Positions 18,912-27,658 of a stretch of DNA of 64,000 bases are shown here, one piece after another. Every line of letters starts with the position of its first letter. Position 1 is the stretch's first letter. The position numbers and the translations under genes were made by a program. The notes beneath the pieces were generated by a model, which searched no databases, was not told the origin of the DNA, and was given only the letters and a program-made list of their open reading frames with translations. This DNA is from Adlercreutzia sp. ZJ141 (GTDB taxonomy: Bacteria > Actinomycetota > Coriobacteriia > Coriobacteriales > Eggerthellaceae), in assembly GCF_011038965.1 (NCBI RefSeq), contig NZ_JAAKEB010000001.1, positions 186,001-250,000 on the forward strand. Direction: 5' to 3'.

Positions 18912-19017
18912 CGCTTGCAGCTCTGTTCGGTAGTGTTACGAACAGCTATTTCTCGCAGTTTTGGTGGGTGGTTTGGAATTCTTCGAGCATTTCCTGCCCT
19001 TTTTGCGGATTTTATGG

Positions 19018-19102
19018 TATAAACAATCAACCGTGCGCAGCAGCCGCGCGCCATACTTTCGATTCTCGTGAGAAAGTGGGAGTTTTCCCGCTTTCTTTTG
19101 TT
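19018..19102 (+). promoter_or_regulatory. Leader of the rimP-nusA-infB operon: -10 element and terminator-like hairpin
   Basis: TATAAA at 19018-19023 is a plausible -10. About 48 bases later comes an 11-bp stem (19071-19081 with 19086-19096, loop GTTT) with a TTTGTT tail. This is a terminator-like structure inside the presumed leader and 73 bases before the rimP start. It could attenuate the operon, or it could simply end the murB transcript. Confidence 0.5.
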
Positions 19103-19174
19103 ATGAGGGCATGGCTGCGCTAATGGGCGCAATCTGAAAAGATGTGAAACGTACGATGAGGAATGGAGGTGCGT

Positions 19175-19645
19175 ATGCTTACCGCGAAAGAACAGCAGCT
19201 GCTTGATGCGTTGTCGCCGAAGGCGGAGAGCGAACAGGTTGAGATCGTCACCGTTGAAGTCGTTGGAGCGAGTAAGGCGCCCACTATCCGTGTCTTCATC
19301 GACACCGAAGACGGCGTGAGTTTCGACGTGCTGTCGTCGGCGCAAGCGTGGATCAACGACATTATGGACGAACTCGATCCGTTCCCTGGTGCTTACACGC
19401 TTGAAGTGTCATCCCCGGGTATCGATCGTCCGTTGCGCACACGCGAGCATTTCGAACGCTTCGCCGGCGAGAACGTGTCGGTGAAGACCGCAGGCAAAAT
19501 CGAGGGACGTTCGACGTTTTCCGGCAAGCTTTGTGGCATAGACGGCGATGACGTACTCGTTGATGTTGACGGACAGCGCATGCGCGTTCCGTTTAATGCC
19601 ATCAAGCGAGCTCGCATTAAGGGAACTATTAATTTTAATTCGTAA
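19175..19645 (+). CDS. rimP: Ribosome maturation factor RimP
   Basis: This 156-residue factor is needed for late assembly of the 30S subunit. The N-terminal alpha/beta domain has VEIVTVEVVG and TIRVFIDTEDGVSFD. The conserved YTLEVSSPGIDRPL is followed by a C-terminal SH3-like barrel ending FNAIKRARI. GGAGG five bases before the ATG at 19175 decides the start over an ATG at 19163. It is the first gene of a translation/RNA operon with nusA 43 bases downstream. Confidence 0.93.
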   Translation: MLTAKEQQLLDALSPKAESEQVEIVTVEVVGASKAPTIRVFIDTEDGVSFDVLSSAQAWINDIMDELDPFPGAYTLEVSSPGIDRPLRTREHFERFAGENVSVKTAGKIEGRSTFSGKLCGIDGDDVLVDVDGQRMRVPFNAIKRARIKGTINFNS

Positions 19646-19688
19646 CGATACAGTTTCACGAAAGCATACGACGTCGAAAGGAAGCACA

Positions 19689-20915
19689 GTGGCAACTTCT
19701 GAACTAATCGAAGCGCTCCAAGCGTTGGCTCATGAGCGCAAGATTGATGAATTCTACCTCATCGAGCGTCTTGAGCAGTCGTTGGCGAAAAGCTACGAAC
19801 GCATTCTCGATTTGGAATGGGACGCCCGCGTTACCATTGACCGCCAAACAGGGAAGATTTACGTGTACGAGATGATTCCCGTGGGTGAGCCCGACGAGGA
19901 AACTGGCGAGTACGCCGAGTTTGAAGAGCGTGACGTTACGCCGAACGACGTGAGTCGCATTGCCGCCCAAAACGCCAAGGGCGTCATTGCGAGCTTGGTT
20001 CGCGAGGCGGGTCGTCAGTCTATCTACGAGGAATTCTCTGGGCGCGTGGGCGATCTGGTGACCGGCACGGTATTGCAGGGCACATCCGACTTTACCATCA
20101 TCAAGATTCGCGAGGGTGTTGAAGCAGAGTTGCCCCACTACGATGCGAAGCGCGCAACTGATGAGCGCAACGAACGTCCGGCTGGTGAACACTATCGCCA
20201 CAACCAGCGCTTGAAAGTGCTCATCATTGACGTGCGCGACCCTTCCGCTGACACACCACGCATGCGCGGTGACCAGGCACGTCCGGCCATTATTGTATCC
20301 AGGACGCACCCCGACCTCATTCGTCGTCTCTTCGAGATAGAGGTTCCGGAAATCTACGATGGCATGGTGGAAATCAAGTCCATCGCCCGCGAACCCGGCG
20401 CTCGCAGCAAGGTGGCTGTGGCATCACGCGAGGCGAATCTTGATCCGGTGGGTGCGTGCGTTGGTCCTAAGGGCAGTCGTGTGCGCATGGTGGTTGAAGA
20501 GCTGCGCAACGAACGTGTCGATGTTATTCAGTGGAACGAGGATCCGGCCATCTATGTGGCCAACGCCTTGTCGCCTGCCAAGGTGACGCGCGTGATTGTC
20601 GACGAAGAAAGCCACTACGCGACGGTGGTCGTGCCCGACGATCAACTGTCGTTAGCCATCGGCAAGGAAGGTCAGAACGCCCGACTCGCTGCGCGGTTGA
20701 CCGGTTGGCATATCGACATCAAGTCAACGAGCTTTGCCGGTGAGCCTCTGCGTGCGCAGGATAACATGCTCATTGACGAGGACGAGCTTGAAGAGGACGA
20801 GGAAACGTGCGTGTTCGTGAACGACGAGGGCGTGCGCTGCCGCAACCATCGACGCCCGAACAGCAGGTACTGCGGTATTCATGCCTCGCAGGATGAAGTT
20901 GTCGACGAGGCGTAA
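19689..20915 (+). CDS. nusA: Transcription termination/antitermination factor NusA with C-terminal Cys/His motif
   Basis: This 408-residue protein binds RNA polymerase through its N-terminal domain (1-~130). It contacts RNA by an S1 domain (GDLVTGTVLQGTSDF) and two KH domains (GPKGSRVRMVVEEL; GKEGQNARLAARLTGW). A GTG start at 19689 follows GAAAGGAAG. After an acidic linker (DEDELEEDEE) the C-terminus carries C374-x9-C384-x2-H387-x7-C395-x2-H398, a spacing suited to binding one metal ion. The acidic repeat domains of proteobacterial NusA are absent. The motif is not part of standard NusA. Confidence 0.95.
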   Translation: MATSELIEALQALAHERKIDEFYLIERLEQSLAKSYERILDLEWDARVTIDRQTGKIYVYEMIPVGEPDEETGEYAEFEERDVTPNDVSRIAAQNAKGVIASLVREAGRQSIYEEFSGRVGDLVTGTVLQGTSDFTIIKIREGVEAELPHYDAKRATDERNERPAGEHYRHNQRLKVLIIDVRDPSADTPRMRGDQARPAIIVSRTHPDLIRRLFEIEVPEIYDGMVEIKSIAREPGARSKVAVASREANLDPVGACVGPKGSRVRMVVEELRNERVDVIQWNEDPAIYVANALSPAKVTRVIVDEESHYATVVVPDDQLSLAIGKEGQNARLAARLTGWHIDIKSTSFAGEPLRAQDNMLIDEDELEEDEETCVFVNDEGVRCRNHRRPNSRYCGIHASQDEVVDEA

Positions 20916-20928
20916 AGGAAAGACAACC

Positions 20929-21207
20929 ATGGACGTGCAAAAACGGGTGCGCACTTGCATATCTTGCGGAGCGAAGAGCGACAAAACGTTGCTGTATCGC
21001 ATCGTGCGCGCATCCGATGGAAGCACGTCGTTTGATAGCACCGGCCGTGCTGCCGGCAGAGGAGCATATGTGTGCTCGTGGGCGTGCTATGTTGAAGCTG
21101 CTCGGAAGGGTAAGCTCGATAAAGCGCTGAAAACCAAAGTCAGCCAGGAAGATTACGGTCGGATAGGCGCCGAGCTCGCTGCGGTTTGTGGCGACTCGGA
21201 AGCTTAA
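20929..21207 (+). CDS. rnpM: RnpM/YlxR-family RNA-binding protein (DUF448)
   Basis: A 92-residue basic protein with an N-terminal Cys pair (RTCISCGAK) and the family signature GRAAGRGAYVCSWACY. YlxR proteins sit between nusA and infB in most Gram-positive bacteria. The Bacillus homologue binds the RNase P RNA and modulates its activity. The ATG at 20929 has AAAGGAAAG upstream. The next gene begins 14 bases later, so the operon order rimP-nusA-rnpM-infB is conserved here. Confidence 0.9.
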   Translation: MDVQKRVRTCISCGAKSDKTLLYRIVRASDGSTSFDSTGRAAGRGAYVCSWACYVEAARKGKLDKALKTKVSQEDYGRIGAELAAVCGDSEA

Positions 21208-21221
21208 GTGAGGAGTGGTAT

Positions 21222-23984
21222 ATGGCAAGTATGCGCGTACATGAGTTGGCGAAGGAATTCGATATGTCCAGCAAGGACCTGTTAGCCAAACTCCGCGAAA
21301 TGAAAATTCCCGCTAAGAGCCATGCGAGCGTGCTCGCGGATGCCTATGTCGACAAGATCAGGAAGAACCTTGAGCCCGAGATCAGGCAGCGTGCTGGACA
21401 GCTGGCTGACGAAGAGGCCCAAAAACTTGCCGAGCAGCAGGCTGAAGCGGAGCGTCAGAAGGTCGAGGAAGAACGCGCACGCCGCGAAGCGGTGGAAAAG
21501 GAGCGCGCGTTGCGCGAGGCCGAGCGCGCACGCCGTGCGGATTCTACACAGTCAGACGTCGCGGAAGATGCTGACGCTCGCACCGCACCGCATAAGGTGA
21601 TAAGCACCCCCTCGCCGTTCGAGAGCCTGGCCCACCAGATCGAAAGCGAGAAAGAGCGCGTTGCTCGCGAGGCTGCCGAGAAGAAAGCCCGCGAGCGTGC
21701 TGAGCGAGCACGCCGCGAAGTGGCGAAAAAGCAAGCGGTTGAGGCGGCGTTGCGCAATCGTGGCCGCAAGAGTGGTAAGGCTGCTGTATCGCATACCCCT
21801 GCACCGCATCGCCCGTCGGCACCCGCTCCTGCGGCAACGAGGACGAAGAGCAACTTCGATTCGCTGCTTTCCCAGATTGAGGCTGAGCAGCAGCGTATAC
21901 AGGCGCAAAAGCAGCAAGCGCCCTCGCCCGCACCTGAGCAGCGCGCAGGCGGACGCCGAAAAGGGAAGAAGGGGCATGCCGGAAAGCAGTATGTGCCGGA
22001 GCTTGAAACGCCGGTACAGTCACACTCCGAAGATCGCTACGCTCAAATGGCCGTGCAGGCTGAAAAGCTTCAGCGCGACAAGGTGCTCGAAGAGGCTCGT
22101 GCCGCTGTTGCAGCCGCCAGCACGCACGAAGGTGAAGGGCGCCGTAAAAAGCGTAAGCAGAAACGCGAGCAGGAACAGCGCGAACGGCTTGAGCAGCAGG
22201 CTATCGAGAAGGGTCTCGACCCGGCACTCGTACTTGATGACTCCGTGGTGGAGATTCCCCAGGGAGCCACTGTCGCCAAGTTCTCCGAGCTTTTGGGTGT
22301 GCAACCCAACGATGTTATCAAGCGTTTGTTCTTGCTGGGACAGGTGCTCACTCTCACACAGTCGATGAGCGATGACATGGTGGAGCTCATCGCTGACGAC
22401 ATGGGTCGTAAGGTGCGCGTGGTGTCTCCTGAAGAGGAATACGCTGTTGTGTATAACGACAGAGAAGAAGACTTAAAGCCTCGTCCTCCTGTAGTTACCG
22501 TTATGGGACACGTTGATCACGGCAAGACGTCACTGCTCGACGCCATTCGCGACACCGGTGTGGCGCTGGGCGAGGCTGGTGGCATTACTCAGCACATTGG
22601 CGCGTCGGTAGTAAACATTAACGACCGTCAGATTACCTTCATCGATACCCCTGGTCACGAGGCGTTTACCGCCATGCGTGCCCGTGGTGCTCAGGTAACC
22701 GACGTCATCGTGCTCGTGGTGGCGGCTGACGACGGCGTTATGCCCCAAACCATTGAGGCTATCAACCACGCGAAAGCAGCCAACGTTCCAATCGTGGTTG
22801 CGGTGAATAAGATTGATAAGGACGGCGCGAATCCCGACCGCGTGCGCCAGGAACTCACTGAATACGGCGTGATCCCTGAGGAATGGGGCGGTTCGAACAT
22901 GTTCGTGAATGTGTCAGCCAAACGACGCCTACACATTGACGATCTGTTGGAAACAATTCTTTTGCAGGCTGACGTGCTGGAGCTTAAGGCAAATCCTGAC
23001 GCTGAGGCTTCGGGATTTGTTATCGAGGCGAACCTCGACAAGGGTCGCGGTCCGGTTGCAACTGTTCTCGTGCACCGCGGTACGCTGCATCCTGGCGATG
23101 TGGTGGTTGCGGGTATGTCGCATGGCCGTGTGCGCGCGTTGGTTGACCCGCGCGGGGCTCACGTTGACGCCGCTGGTCCGGCCGATCCCGTTGAGATTTT
23201 GGGTTTGAGTTCGGTGCCGGTTGCCGGCGACGAGTTCAGGGTGTTTGCAGATGAGCGCGATGCGAGGAAGCTCGCCGAAGAACGTGCGTTGCGCGCCCGC
23301 TTAGCCGAGCAGGAGCAACGCTCCCACATGAGCTTGGATGACCTGTTCAGTCGCATCGAAGAGGGTAAGCAGACCGACCTTAACCTCATCGTGAAGGCCG
23401 ACGTGCAGGGCTCTATCGAGGCGCTGCGCGATGCATTCGAGAAGATGGATCAGTCCGAGGTGCGCATCAATATCGTTCACTCGGCGGTTGGTGGCATCAC
23501 CGAAACCGACGTCACACTGGCTGCGGCATCTGATGCTATGATCATCGGCTTCAACGTGCGTCCGACCGGCAAGTCGAAGAGCCAGGCCGAGAAGGAGAGG
23601 GTGAGTATTCGCCTGTATCGTGTCATCTATGAGGCTATCGAGGAAATCAACGCCGCGCGTGTGGGATTGTTGTCCCCCGATATTATCGAAGAAGACACCG
23701 GCATCGCCGAGGTGCGCGAGACGTTCAAGGTACCGAAGGTTGGCACCATTGCGGGTTGCTACATTACAGAAGGCGAGATTAGCCGCGACAACAAGGTGCG
23801 TATCGTGCGCGAGGGAACGGTTGTCTTCGAGGGAACCATTGCGAGCTTACGCAGGTTCAAAGACGACGTGAAGTCGGTGAAGCAGGGCTACGAATGCGGC
23901 ATTGGCGTAACCGGTTACCAGGACCTGAAGGTAGGGGATACCATCGAAGGTTACGTGGTGAAGGAAGTCGAGCGCACCGAATAA
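21222..23984 (+). CDS. infB: Translation initiation factor IF-2
   Basis: The 920-residue GTPase places initiator tRNA on the 30S subunit. A short IF2_N module ([19 protein letters not shown]) opens the protein. It is followed by a ~300-residue charged, Ala/Glu/Arg/Lys-rich region with coiled-coil character and a second IF2_N module near residue 350. The G domain starts near 428 with GHVDHGKTS, then [11 protein letters not shown] and NKID. C-terminal beta-barrels include [21 protein letters not shown] before the ATG at 21222 fixes the start. The variable middle resembles other actinobacterial IF2 proteins. Confidence 0.97.
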   Translation: MASMRVHELAKEFDMSSKDLLAKLREMKIPAKSHASVLADAYVDKIRKNLEPEIRQRAGQLADEEAQKLAEQQAEAERQKVEEERARREAVEKERALREAERARRADSTQSDVAEDADARTAPHKVISTPSPFESLAHQIESEKERVAREAAEKKARERAERARREVAKKQAVEAALRNRGRKSGKAAVSHTPAPHRPSAPAPAATRTKSNFDSLLSQIEAEQQRIQAQKQQAPSPAPEQRAGGRRKGKKGHAGKQYVPELETPVQSHSEDRYAQMAVQAEKLQRDKVLEEARAAVAAASTHEGEGRRKKRKQKREQEQRERLEQQAIEKGLDPALVLDDSVVEIPQGATVAKFSELLGVQPNDVIKRLFLLGQVLTLTQSMSDDMVELIADDMGRKVRVVSPEEEYAVVYNDREEDLKPRPPVVTVMGHVDHGKTSLLDAIRDTGVALGEAGGITQHIGASVVNINDRQITFIDTPGHEAFTAMRARGAQVTDVIVLVVAADDGVMPQTIEAINHAKAANVPIVVAVNKIDKDGANPDRVRQELTEYGVIPEEWGGSNMFVNVSAKRRLHIDDLLETILLQADVLELKANPDAEASGFVIEANLDKGRGPVATVLVHRGTLHPGDVVVAGMSHGRVRALVDPRGAHVDAAGPADPVEILGLSSVPVAGDEFRVFADERDARKLAEERALRARLAEQEQRSHMSLDDLFSRIEEGKQTDLNLIVKADVQGSIEALRDAFEKMDQSEVRINIVHSAVGGITETDVTLAAASDAMIIGFNVRPTGKSKSQAEKERVSIRLYRVIYEAIEEINAARVGLLSPDIIEEDTGIAEVRETFKVPKVGTIAGCYITEGEISRDNKVRIVREGTVVFEGTIASLRRFKDDVKSVKQGYECGIGVTGYQDLKVGDTIEGYVVKEVERTE

Positions 23985-23985
23985 C

Positions 23986-24075
23986 GTTGTTCCGCCGTGC
24001 TAGCGCAACGGCGGAACAACTCGATGCTGCGGGCTTTGAGCATTGTCTGTTCGCGAAGAGAGACGGGCAATGCTC
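23986..24075 (+). repeat. Two strong hairpins between infB and rbfA
   Basis: The first hairpin is a perfect 13-bp stem, 23986-23998 with 24008-24020, starting one base after the infB stop. The second is a 13-bp stem with G-U pairs, 24038-24050 with 24063-24075. Neither is followed by a T run. With the terminator at 24160 they make three consecutive hairpins in a 238-base gap that has no gene. They may stabilise or process the infB mRNA end. Confidence 0.65.
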
Positions 24076-24159
24076 AGTCGCTCAAGCAGTCCTGCTCGCG
24101 TGCCATGTCAACCTCGTCTGACCAGACAGGGCAAACTTGACCGGACGTAACAAACTTGT

Positions 24160-24197
24160 AAGGCTATCGGGCCACATGACCTGATAGCCTTCTTCTG
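24160..24197 (+). terminator. Terminator-like hairpin before rbfA
   Basis: A 12-bp stem, 24160-24171 with 24180-24191 and one G-U pair, is followed by TTCTTCTGT. It lies 32 bases before rbfA and could be a partial terminator within the operon. Confidence 0.65.
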
Positions 24198-24222
24198 TAC
24201 AAAACAAAAAAGGAGGTGCACC

Positions 24223-24606
24223 ATGAAACAGGGTGCTTCTAACCGTAAGGTGAACGAGCAGGCGCGCGAAACCATTGCGAGCATTCTACTGTTCGATATA
24301 TCTGATCCACGCCTTTCGTTGGTTACCATTACTGGGTGTGAAGTCAGCTTCGATCGCAGCGCGTGTAACGTGTTTTATACAGCTGAGCCCGACCAATACG
24401 ATGACGTAGCGGCTGCATTCGAGAAAGCGTCGGGGCGCATCCGTTCGCTTATGGCACACCGGTTGTCGTGGCGCGTTACACCCGTGTTACGCTTTCTTTT
24501 GGACACGAGTATCGATGAAGCCGAACGCATCGCGAACGCACTGGCAAGCGACGCCCAGCGAAACGCTGAGTCGCATGGCACCGATGAGAATTTAGCATCT
24601 TCGTAG
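24223..24606 (+). CDS. rbfA: Ribosome-binding factor A
   Basis: The 127-residue factor associates with the free 30S subunit and helps mature the 5' end of 16S rRNA. It has a KH-like fold with SNRKVNEQARETIASIL at the N-terminus and ISDPRLSLVTITGCEVS. A third conserved segment, RLSWRVTPVLRFLLDTSIDEA, closes the fold. A perfect AAGGAGG lies 7 bases before the ATG. It follows infB after a hairpin-rich gap and is 8 bases from the next gene. Confidence 0.95.
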   Translation: MKQGASNRKVNEQARETIASILLFDISDPRLSLVTITGCEVSFDRSACNVFYTAEPDQYDDVAAAFEKASGRIRSLMAHRLSWRVTPVLRFLLDTSIDEAERIANALASDAQRNAESHGTDENLASS

Positions 24607-24614
24607 GAGGTTTC

Positions 24615-25622
24615 ATGGCATCTGAAACACAACCGGTGTCAACACTTGCAGACATTGCTGCCATGCTTTCAGAAAGCAAGACAGTGGCTATCTGCGGGCA
24701 CGTGAGCCCCGATGGTGACTGTATTGGCTCGCAGTTAGCACTTCAGCTTGCTTTAGAATCGCTTGGTAAGCGCGTAATTGGCTTGCTCGCACAAGATGAG
24801 CCTATCGATGAATCGCTTTCCTTTTTACCAGGAGTCGATCGGCTGATTCCGGCTGCTTGTTACGATGGCGCAGAACTCGACGCCTTTGTGGCGGTTGACG
24901 TACCAACGACCAAGCGTATGGGAGAAGCCGCAACGACTATCATGCGTGCAGCACACCACGCTGCCGTCATTGATCATCATGCTGCTGATGAGTCATTAGT
25001 GGCACTGGCTCACATTGACCCGCAAGCACCTTCGGCATCCACGCTTGTTTGGCAGTTGGTATGTACACTCGGTGCTGAACGTGTTCGCGGGGTTGCTGAG
25101 TGCTGCTATGTCGGGTTGCTTACCGATACCGGCCGCTTCCAGTTCCAAAACACCACACCTATGGCGTTTGCCTGCGCCTCCGAGATGGTTGCAGCAGGGG
25201 CTGATCCCGCCTATATTGCGCGTGAGGTGTATCAGAATCGAAGCTTGGCTTCGCTTGCGCTTGAGGATCGAGTCATCGAGCATCTTAAGTTCTCTGACGA
25301 TGGCGCATGTGTTCTCAGCTGGCTTTCTGCGACGGATTTTGAGCAAACAGGTGCGGTAAAAACTGACGCCGATGCACTTATTGGTACGATCCGAAGCTTG
25401 CGCGGTGTGAGAATTGCCTGCATGCTGCGTGAGCAGGAGGGTGCGGTGCGAGGAAACCTGCGCGCCAAAGACAACACCGATGTGTCGGCCATCGCGCGCC
25501 GCTACGGCGGCGGCGGACATAGGGCGGCAGCTGGTTTCACACTCGAATGCTCGCTTGACCAAGCACGTATAACAGTTATGGAAGATATGCAGGCAGCCTT
25601 GGTCAGTTCCGAGGAAGGCTAA
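24615..25622 (+). CDS. nrnA: Bifunctional oligoribonuclease/pAp phosphatase (DHH family)
   Basis: The 335-residue DHH/DHHA1 phosphoesterase in characterised relatives degrades nanoRNAs and hydrolyses 3'-phosphoadenosine 5'-phosphate. Metal-binding motifs are GHVSPDGDCIGSQLAL, the DVPT segment, DHHAAD, and the C-terminal DHHA1 GGGGHRAAAGF. AGGAGG precedes the ATG, and it sits in the common rbfA-nrnA-truB-ribF order. It contains the residues for activity and is of normal length. Confidence 0.92.
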   Translation: MASETQPVSTLADIAAMLSESKTVAICGHVSPDGDCIGSQLALQLALESLGKRVIGLLAQDEPIDESLSFLPGVDRLIPAACYDGAELDAFVAVDVPTTKRMGEAATTIMRAAHHAAVIDHHAADESLVALAHIDPQAPSASTLVWQLVCTLGAERVRGVAECCYVGLLTDTGRFQFQNTTPMAFACASEMVAAGADPAYIAREVYQNRSLASLALEDRVIEHLKFSDDGACVLSWLSATDFEQTGAVKTDADALIGTIRSLRGVRIACMLREQEGAVRGNLRAKDNTDVSAIARRYGGGGHRAAAGFTLECSLDQARITVMEDMQAALVSSEEG

Positions 25623-25627
25623 AGCCG

Positions 25628-26626
25628 ATGAAGCGTGGGCAATCGGGGCACTGCTTCGTGCTGGGAATCGACAAGCCAAGCGGCATGAGTTCCCATGATG
25701 TGGTGAACGCGTGTCGCAGGGCATTCAGTGAGCGGCGGGTGGGTCATACCGGAACGCTCGATCCTTTGGCAAGTGGCGTGCTTCCCATTTGTGTGGGAGC
25801 AGCAACTCGGCTTGACCAATACCTGACTGGGCATGATAAAACCTATGAGGTTGACATCCGTTTTGGCGTGGGCACTGACACCGATGACGCTGCCGGAAAT
25901 GTAGTGAAGCGAGGCGTGCCCGCACGTGCGCTTTTCGACGAAAACGTCGCCGAAACCTATCTTCATTCAATCGTCGGCCCGCAAAAGCAGCTTCCTCCCG
26001 CGTATTCGGCTATTAAGGTTCAGGGTAAGCGAGCTTACGCCGCCGCGCGGGAAGGGACCATTATCGATTTGGCGCCGCGCGACATAGTCGTACGTGACGC
26101 CCGTCTTATGAGTATAACCGAGGCTCCTGACAGCTTCGATCCGGTGTGGACGGTGTTGTTTTCCGTGTCAAAAGGAACCTATATCCGCTCGCTCGCGCGC
26201 GATGCCGGCATTGCGCTGGGATGTCCGGCGCACGTAGCCGCGCTGCGTAGAATCCGCTGCGGCAACGTAGGGTTGGATGATTGTATGCAGCTTGACGCGC
26301 TGGGATCGGTCGAACCTGTGCTGCTCGATCCCATAAAAATGCTGGGGTTTCGGTTCGTGTTTTGCTCAGAAAACCTGTCAGCTAAAGTGGCGAGTGGTAT
26401 GAGTATGCGATGCGACGCCGTGGAACTATTCGAATATAGCAGGGTTACGACGATGCTCGGGTGTGCGTGCACGTCGGGGGTGGTAGCGTCGTGCGAACCT
26501 TTGCACGATGGCGAGCGTATCTGCATGATAGCGGACAATCGGCTGAAGGCCATCTATCGCTATGATGCCACGCGCCGGGGTTTGCGGCCGGATTGTGTGT
26601 TTCAGGTGGGGGTGCAGCGTGGCTGA
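25628..26626 (+). CDS. truB: tRNA pseudouridine-55 synthase
   Basis: The product makes pseudouridine 55 in the T-loop of tRNAs. The catalytic Asp lies in GHTGTLDPLASGVLPICVG, and the conserved DKPSGMSSHDVV opens the protein. Further motifs are the KTYEVDIRFG segment and SKGTYIRSLARD. At 332 residues it is of normal size with a C-terminal PUA-like part. The stop at 26624-26626 overlaps the GTG start of ribF by 8 bases, so the two are coupled. Confidence 0.95.
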   Translation: MKRGQSGHCFVLGIDKPSGMSSHDVVNACRRAFSERRVGHTGTLDPLASGVLPICVGAATRLDQYLTGHDKTYEVDIRFGVGTDTDDAAGNVVKRGVPARALFDENVAETYLHSIVGPQKQLPPAYSAIKVQGKRAYAAAREGTIIDLAPRDIVVRDARLMSITEAPDSFDPVWTVLFSVSKGTYIRSLARDAGIALGCPAHVAALRRIRCGNVGLDDCMQLDALGSVEPVLLDPIKMLGFRFVFCSENLSAKVASGMSMRCDAVELFEYSRVTTMLGCACTSGVVASCEPLHDGERICMIADNRLKAIYRYDATRRGLRPDCVFQVGVQRG

Positions 26627-27542
26627 CGTGTTGGTAGCCGACGATTCCTTTGACCGGACGGTGTTTAAGGGCGCTTCGTGCGCCTTCGGAGTGTTTGATG
26701 GTGTTCATCGGGGACACCGCTTTCTCATTGATGCAGCTTGTAAGACTGCTTATCAGTCGGGCGGCACCTCTGTCGTGATCACCTTTGATCGCGATCCTGA
26801 TGAGCTATTTCGCCGTGCCTTTCTGAAAAAGCTTATGACAAACAACCAGCGCATCGATATGCTTGCTTCGCTTCCCATTGACTATGTAGTTGTGTTGCCG
26901 TTCACGCCCGAGTTTGCAGCGGAGTCACCGGAAGCCTTCCTGCGAAGCGCGTTTCGCGGCACGCCTCCCGCTTTTCTGCACGTAGGATGCGATTTCCGTT
27001 TCGGAGCAAAGGCGGCGGGCACAGTTGACGATCTGTGTGCCTGGGCAAATGCAGGTGTAACGCACATCTGCCCGCACGACCTTAAAAGTGCCGACGGACT
27101 GCCTATATCGGCTACGCGCATTCGCGGCTTGCTTGCCGAGGGTCGTGTGTTCGAGGCGAACGCCCTGCTTGGCCGACCTTACCTTATGAGCGGTTCGGTA
27201 CTGCACGGGCGAGGCGAAGGTGCCGACATGGGGTTCGCGACGGCGAATTTGTTCGTTGACCCGCTGTTGCAGGCGATTGGTGACGGGGTGTATGCTGCGT
27301 GGGTAACCGTAGGCGGTGTGCGCTACCGCGCGGCTGTGTCGGTGGGTGTTGCCCCTACGTTTGCTCATAGCGCAACGGCGACTTGTGAAGTGCATATTCT
27401 CGATTTTGCTGGCAACCTGTACGGCCACGTTATCGACATTGAGTTTATGGAATGGTTGCGACCCATGATGACGTTTTCCTCTACCGATGCGCTCATTGCC
27501 TGCGTGAAAGGCAACATTGACTGGGTGCGAGCCAACCTGTAG
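26619..27542 (+). CDS. ribF: Bifunctional riboflavin kinase/FAD synthetase
   Basis: The 307-residue enzyme phosphorylates riboflavin to FMN and adenylylates FMN to FAD. The N-terminal nucleotidyl transferase domain shows GVFDGVHRGHRFLI and the FRFGAKAAGTVDDL segment. The ISATRIRGLLAEG motif follows. The C-terminal kinase domain has GRGEGADMGFATANL, where the usual T(G)P-T signature is altered, and the FLxFxxxLY-like ILDFAGNLYG. The GTG at 26619 overlaps truB; GGTGGGGGTG lies upstream. It ends the translation/RNA operon. Confidence 0.93.
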   Translation: MADVLVADDSFDRTVFKGASCAFGVFDGVHRGHRFLIDAACKTAYQSGGTSVVITFDRDPDELFRRAFLKKLMTNNQRIDMLASLPIDYVVVLPFTPEFAAESPEAFLRSAFRGTPPAFLHVGCDFRFGAKAAGTVDDLCAWANAGVTHICPHDLKSADGLPISATRIRGLLAEGRVFEANALLGRPYLMSGSVLHGRGEGADMGFATANLFVDPLLQAIGDGVYAAWVTVGGVRYRAAVSVGVAPTFAHSATATCEVHILDFAGNLYGHVIDIEFMEWLRPMMTFSSTDALIACVKGNIDWVRANL

Positions 27543-27658
27543 CCCCTTTCACCGAGCGTATCTCCGCATGCGTGAATAAGCTAATCTTGATTTGCTCATG
27601 TTTTGCTAGAGTGGTCTTCGTACATTTGTTGGAAGCATTGGAAGAAGGAGGGTGACGA

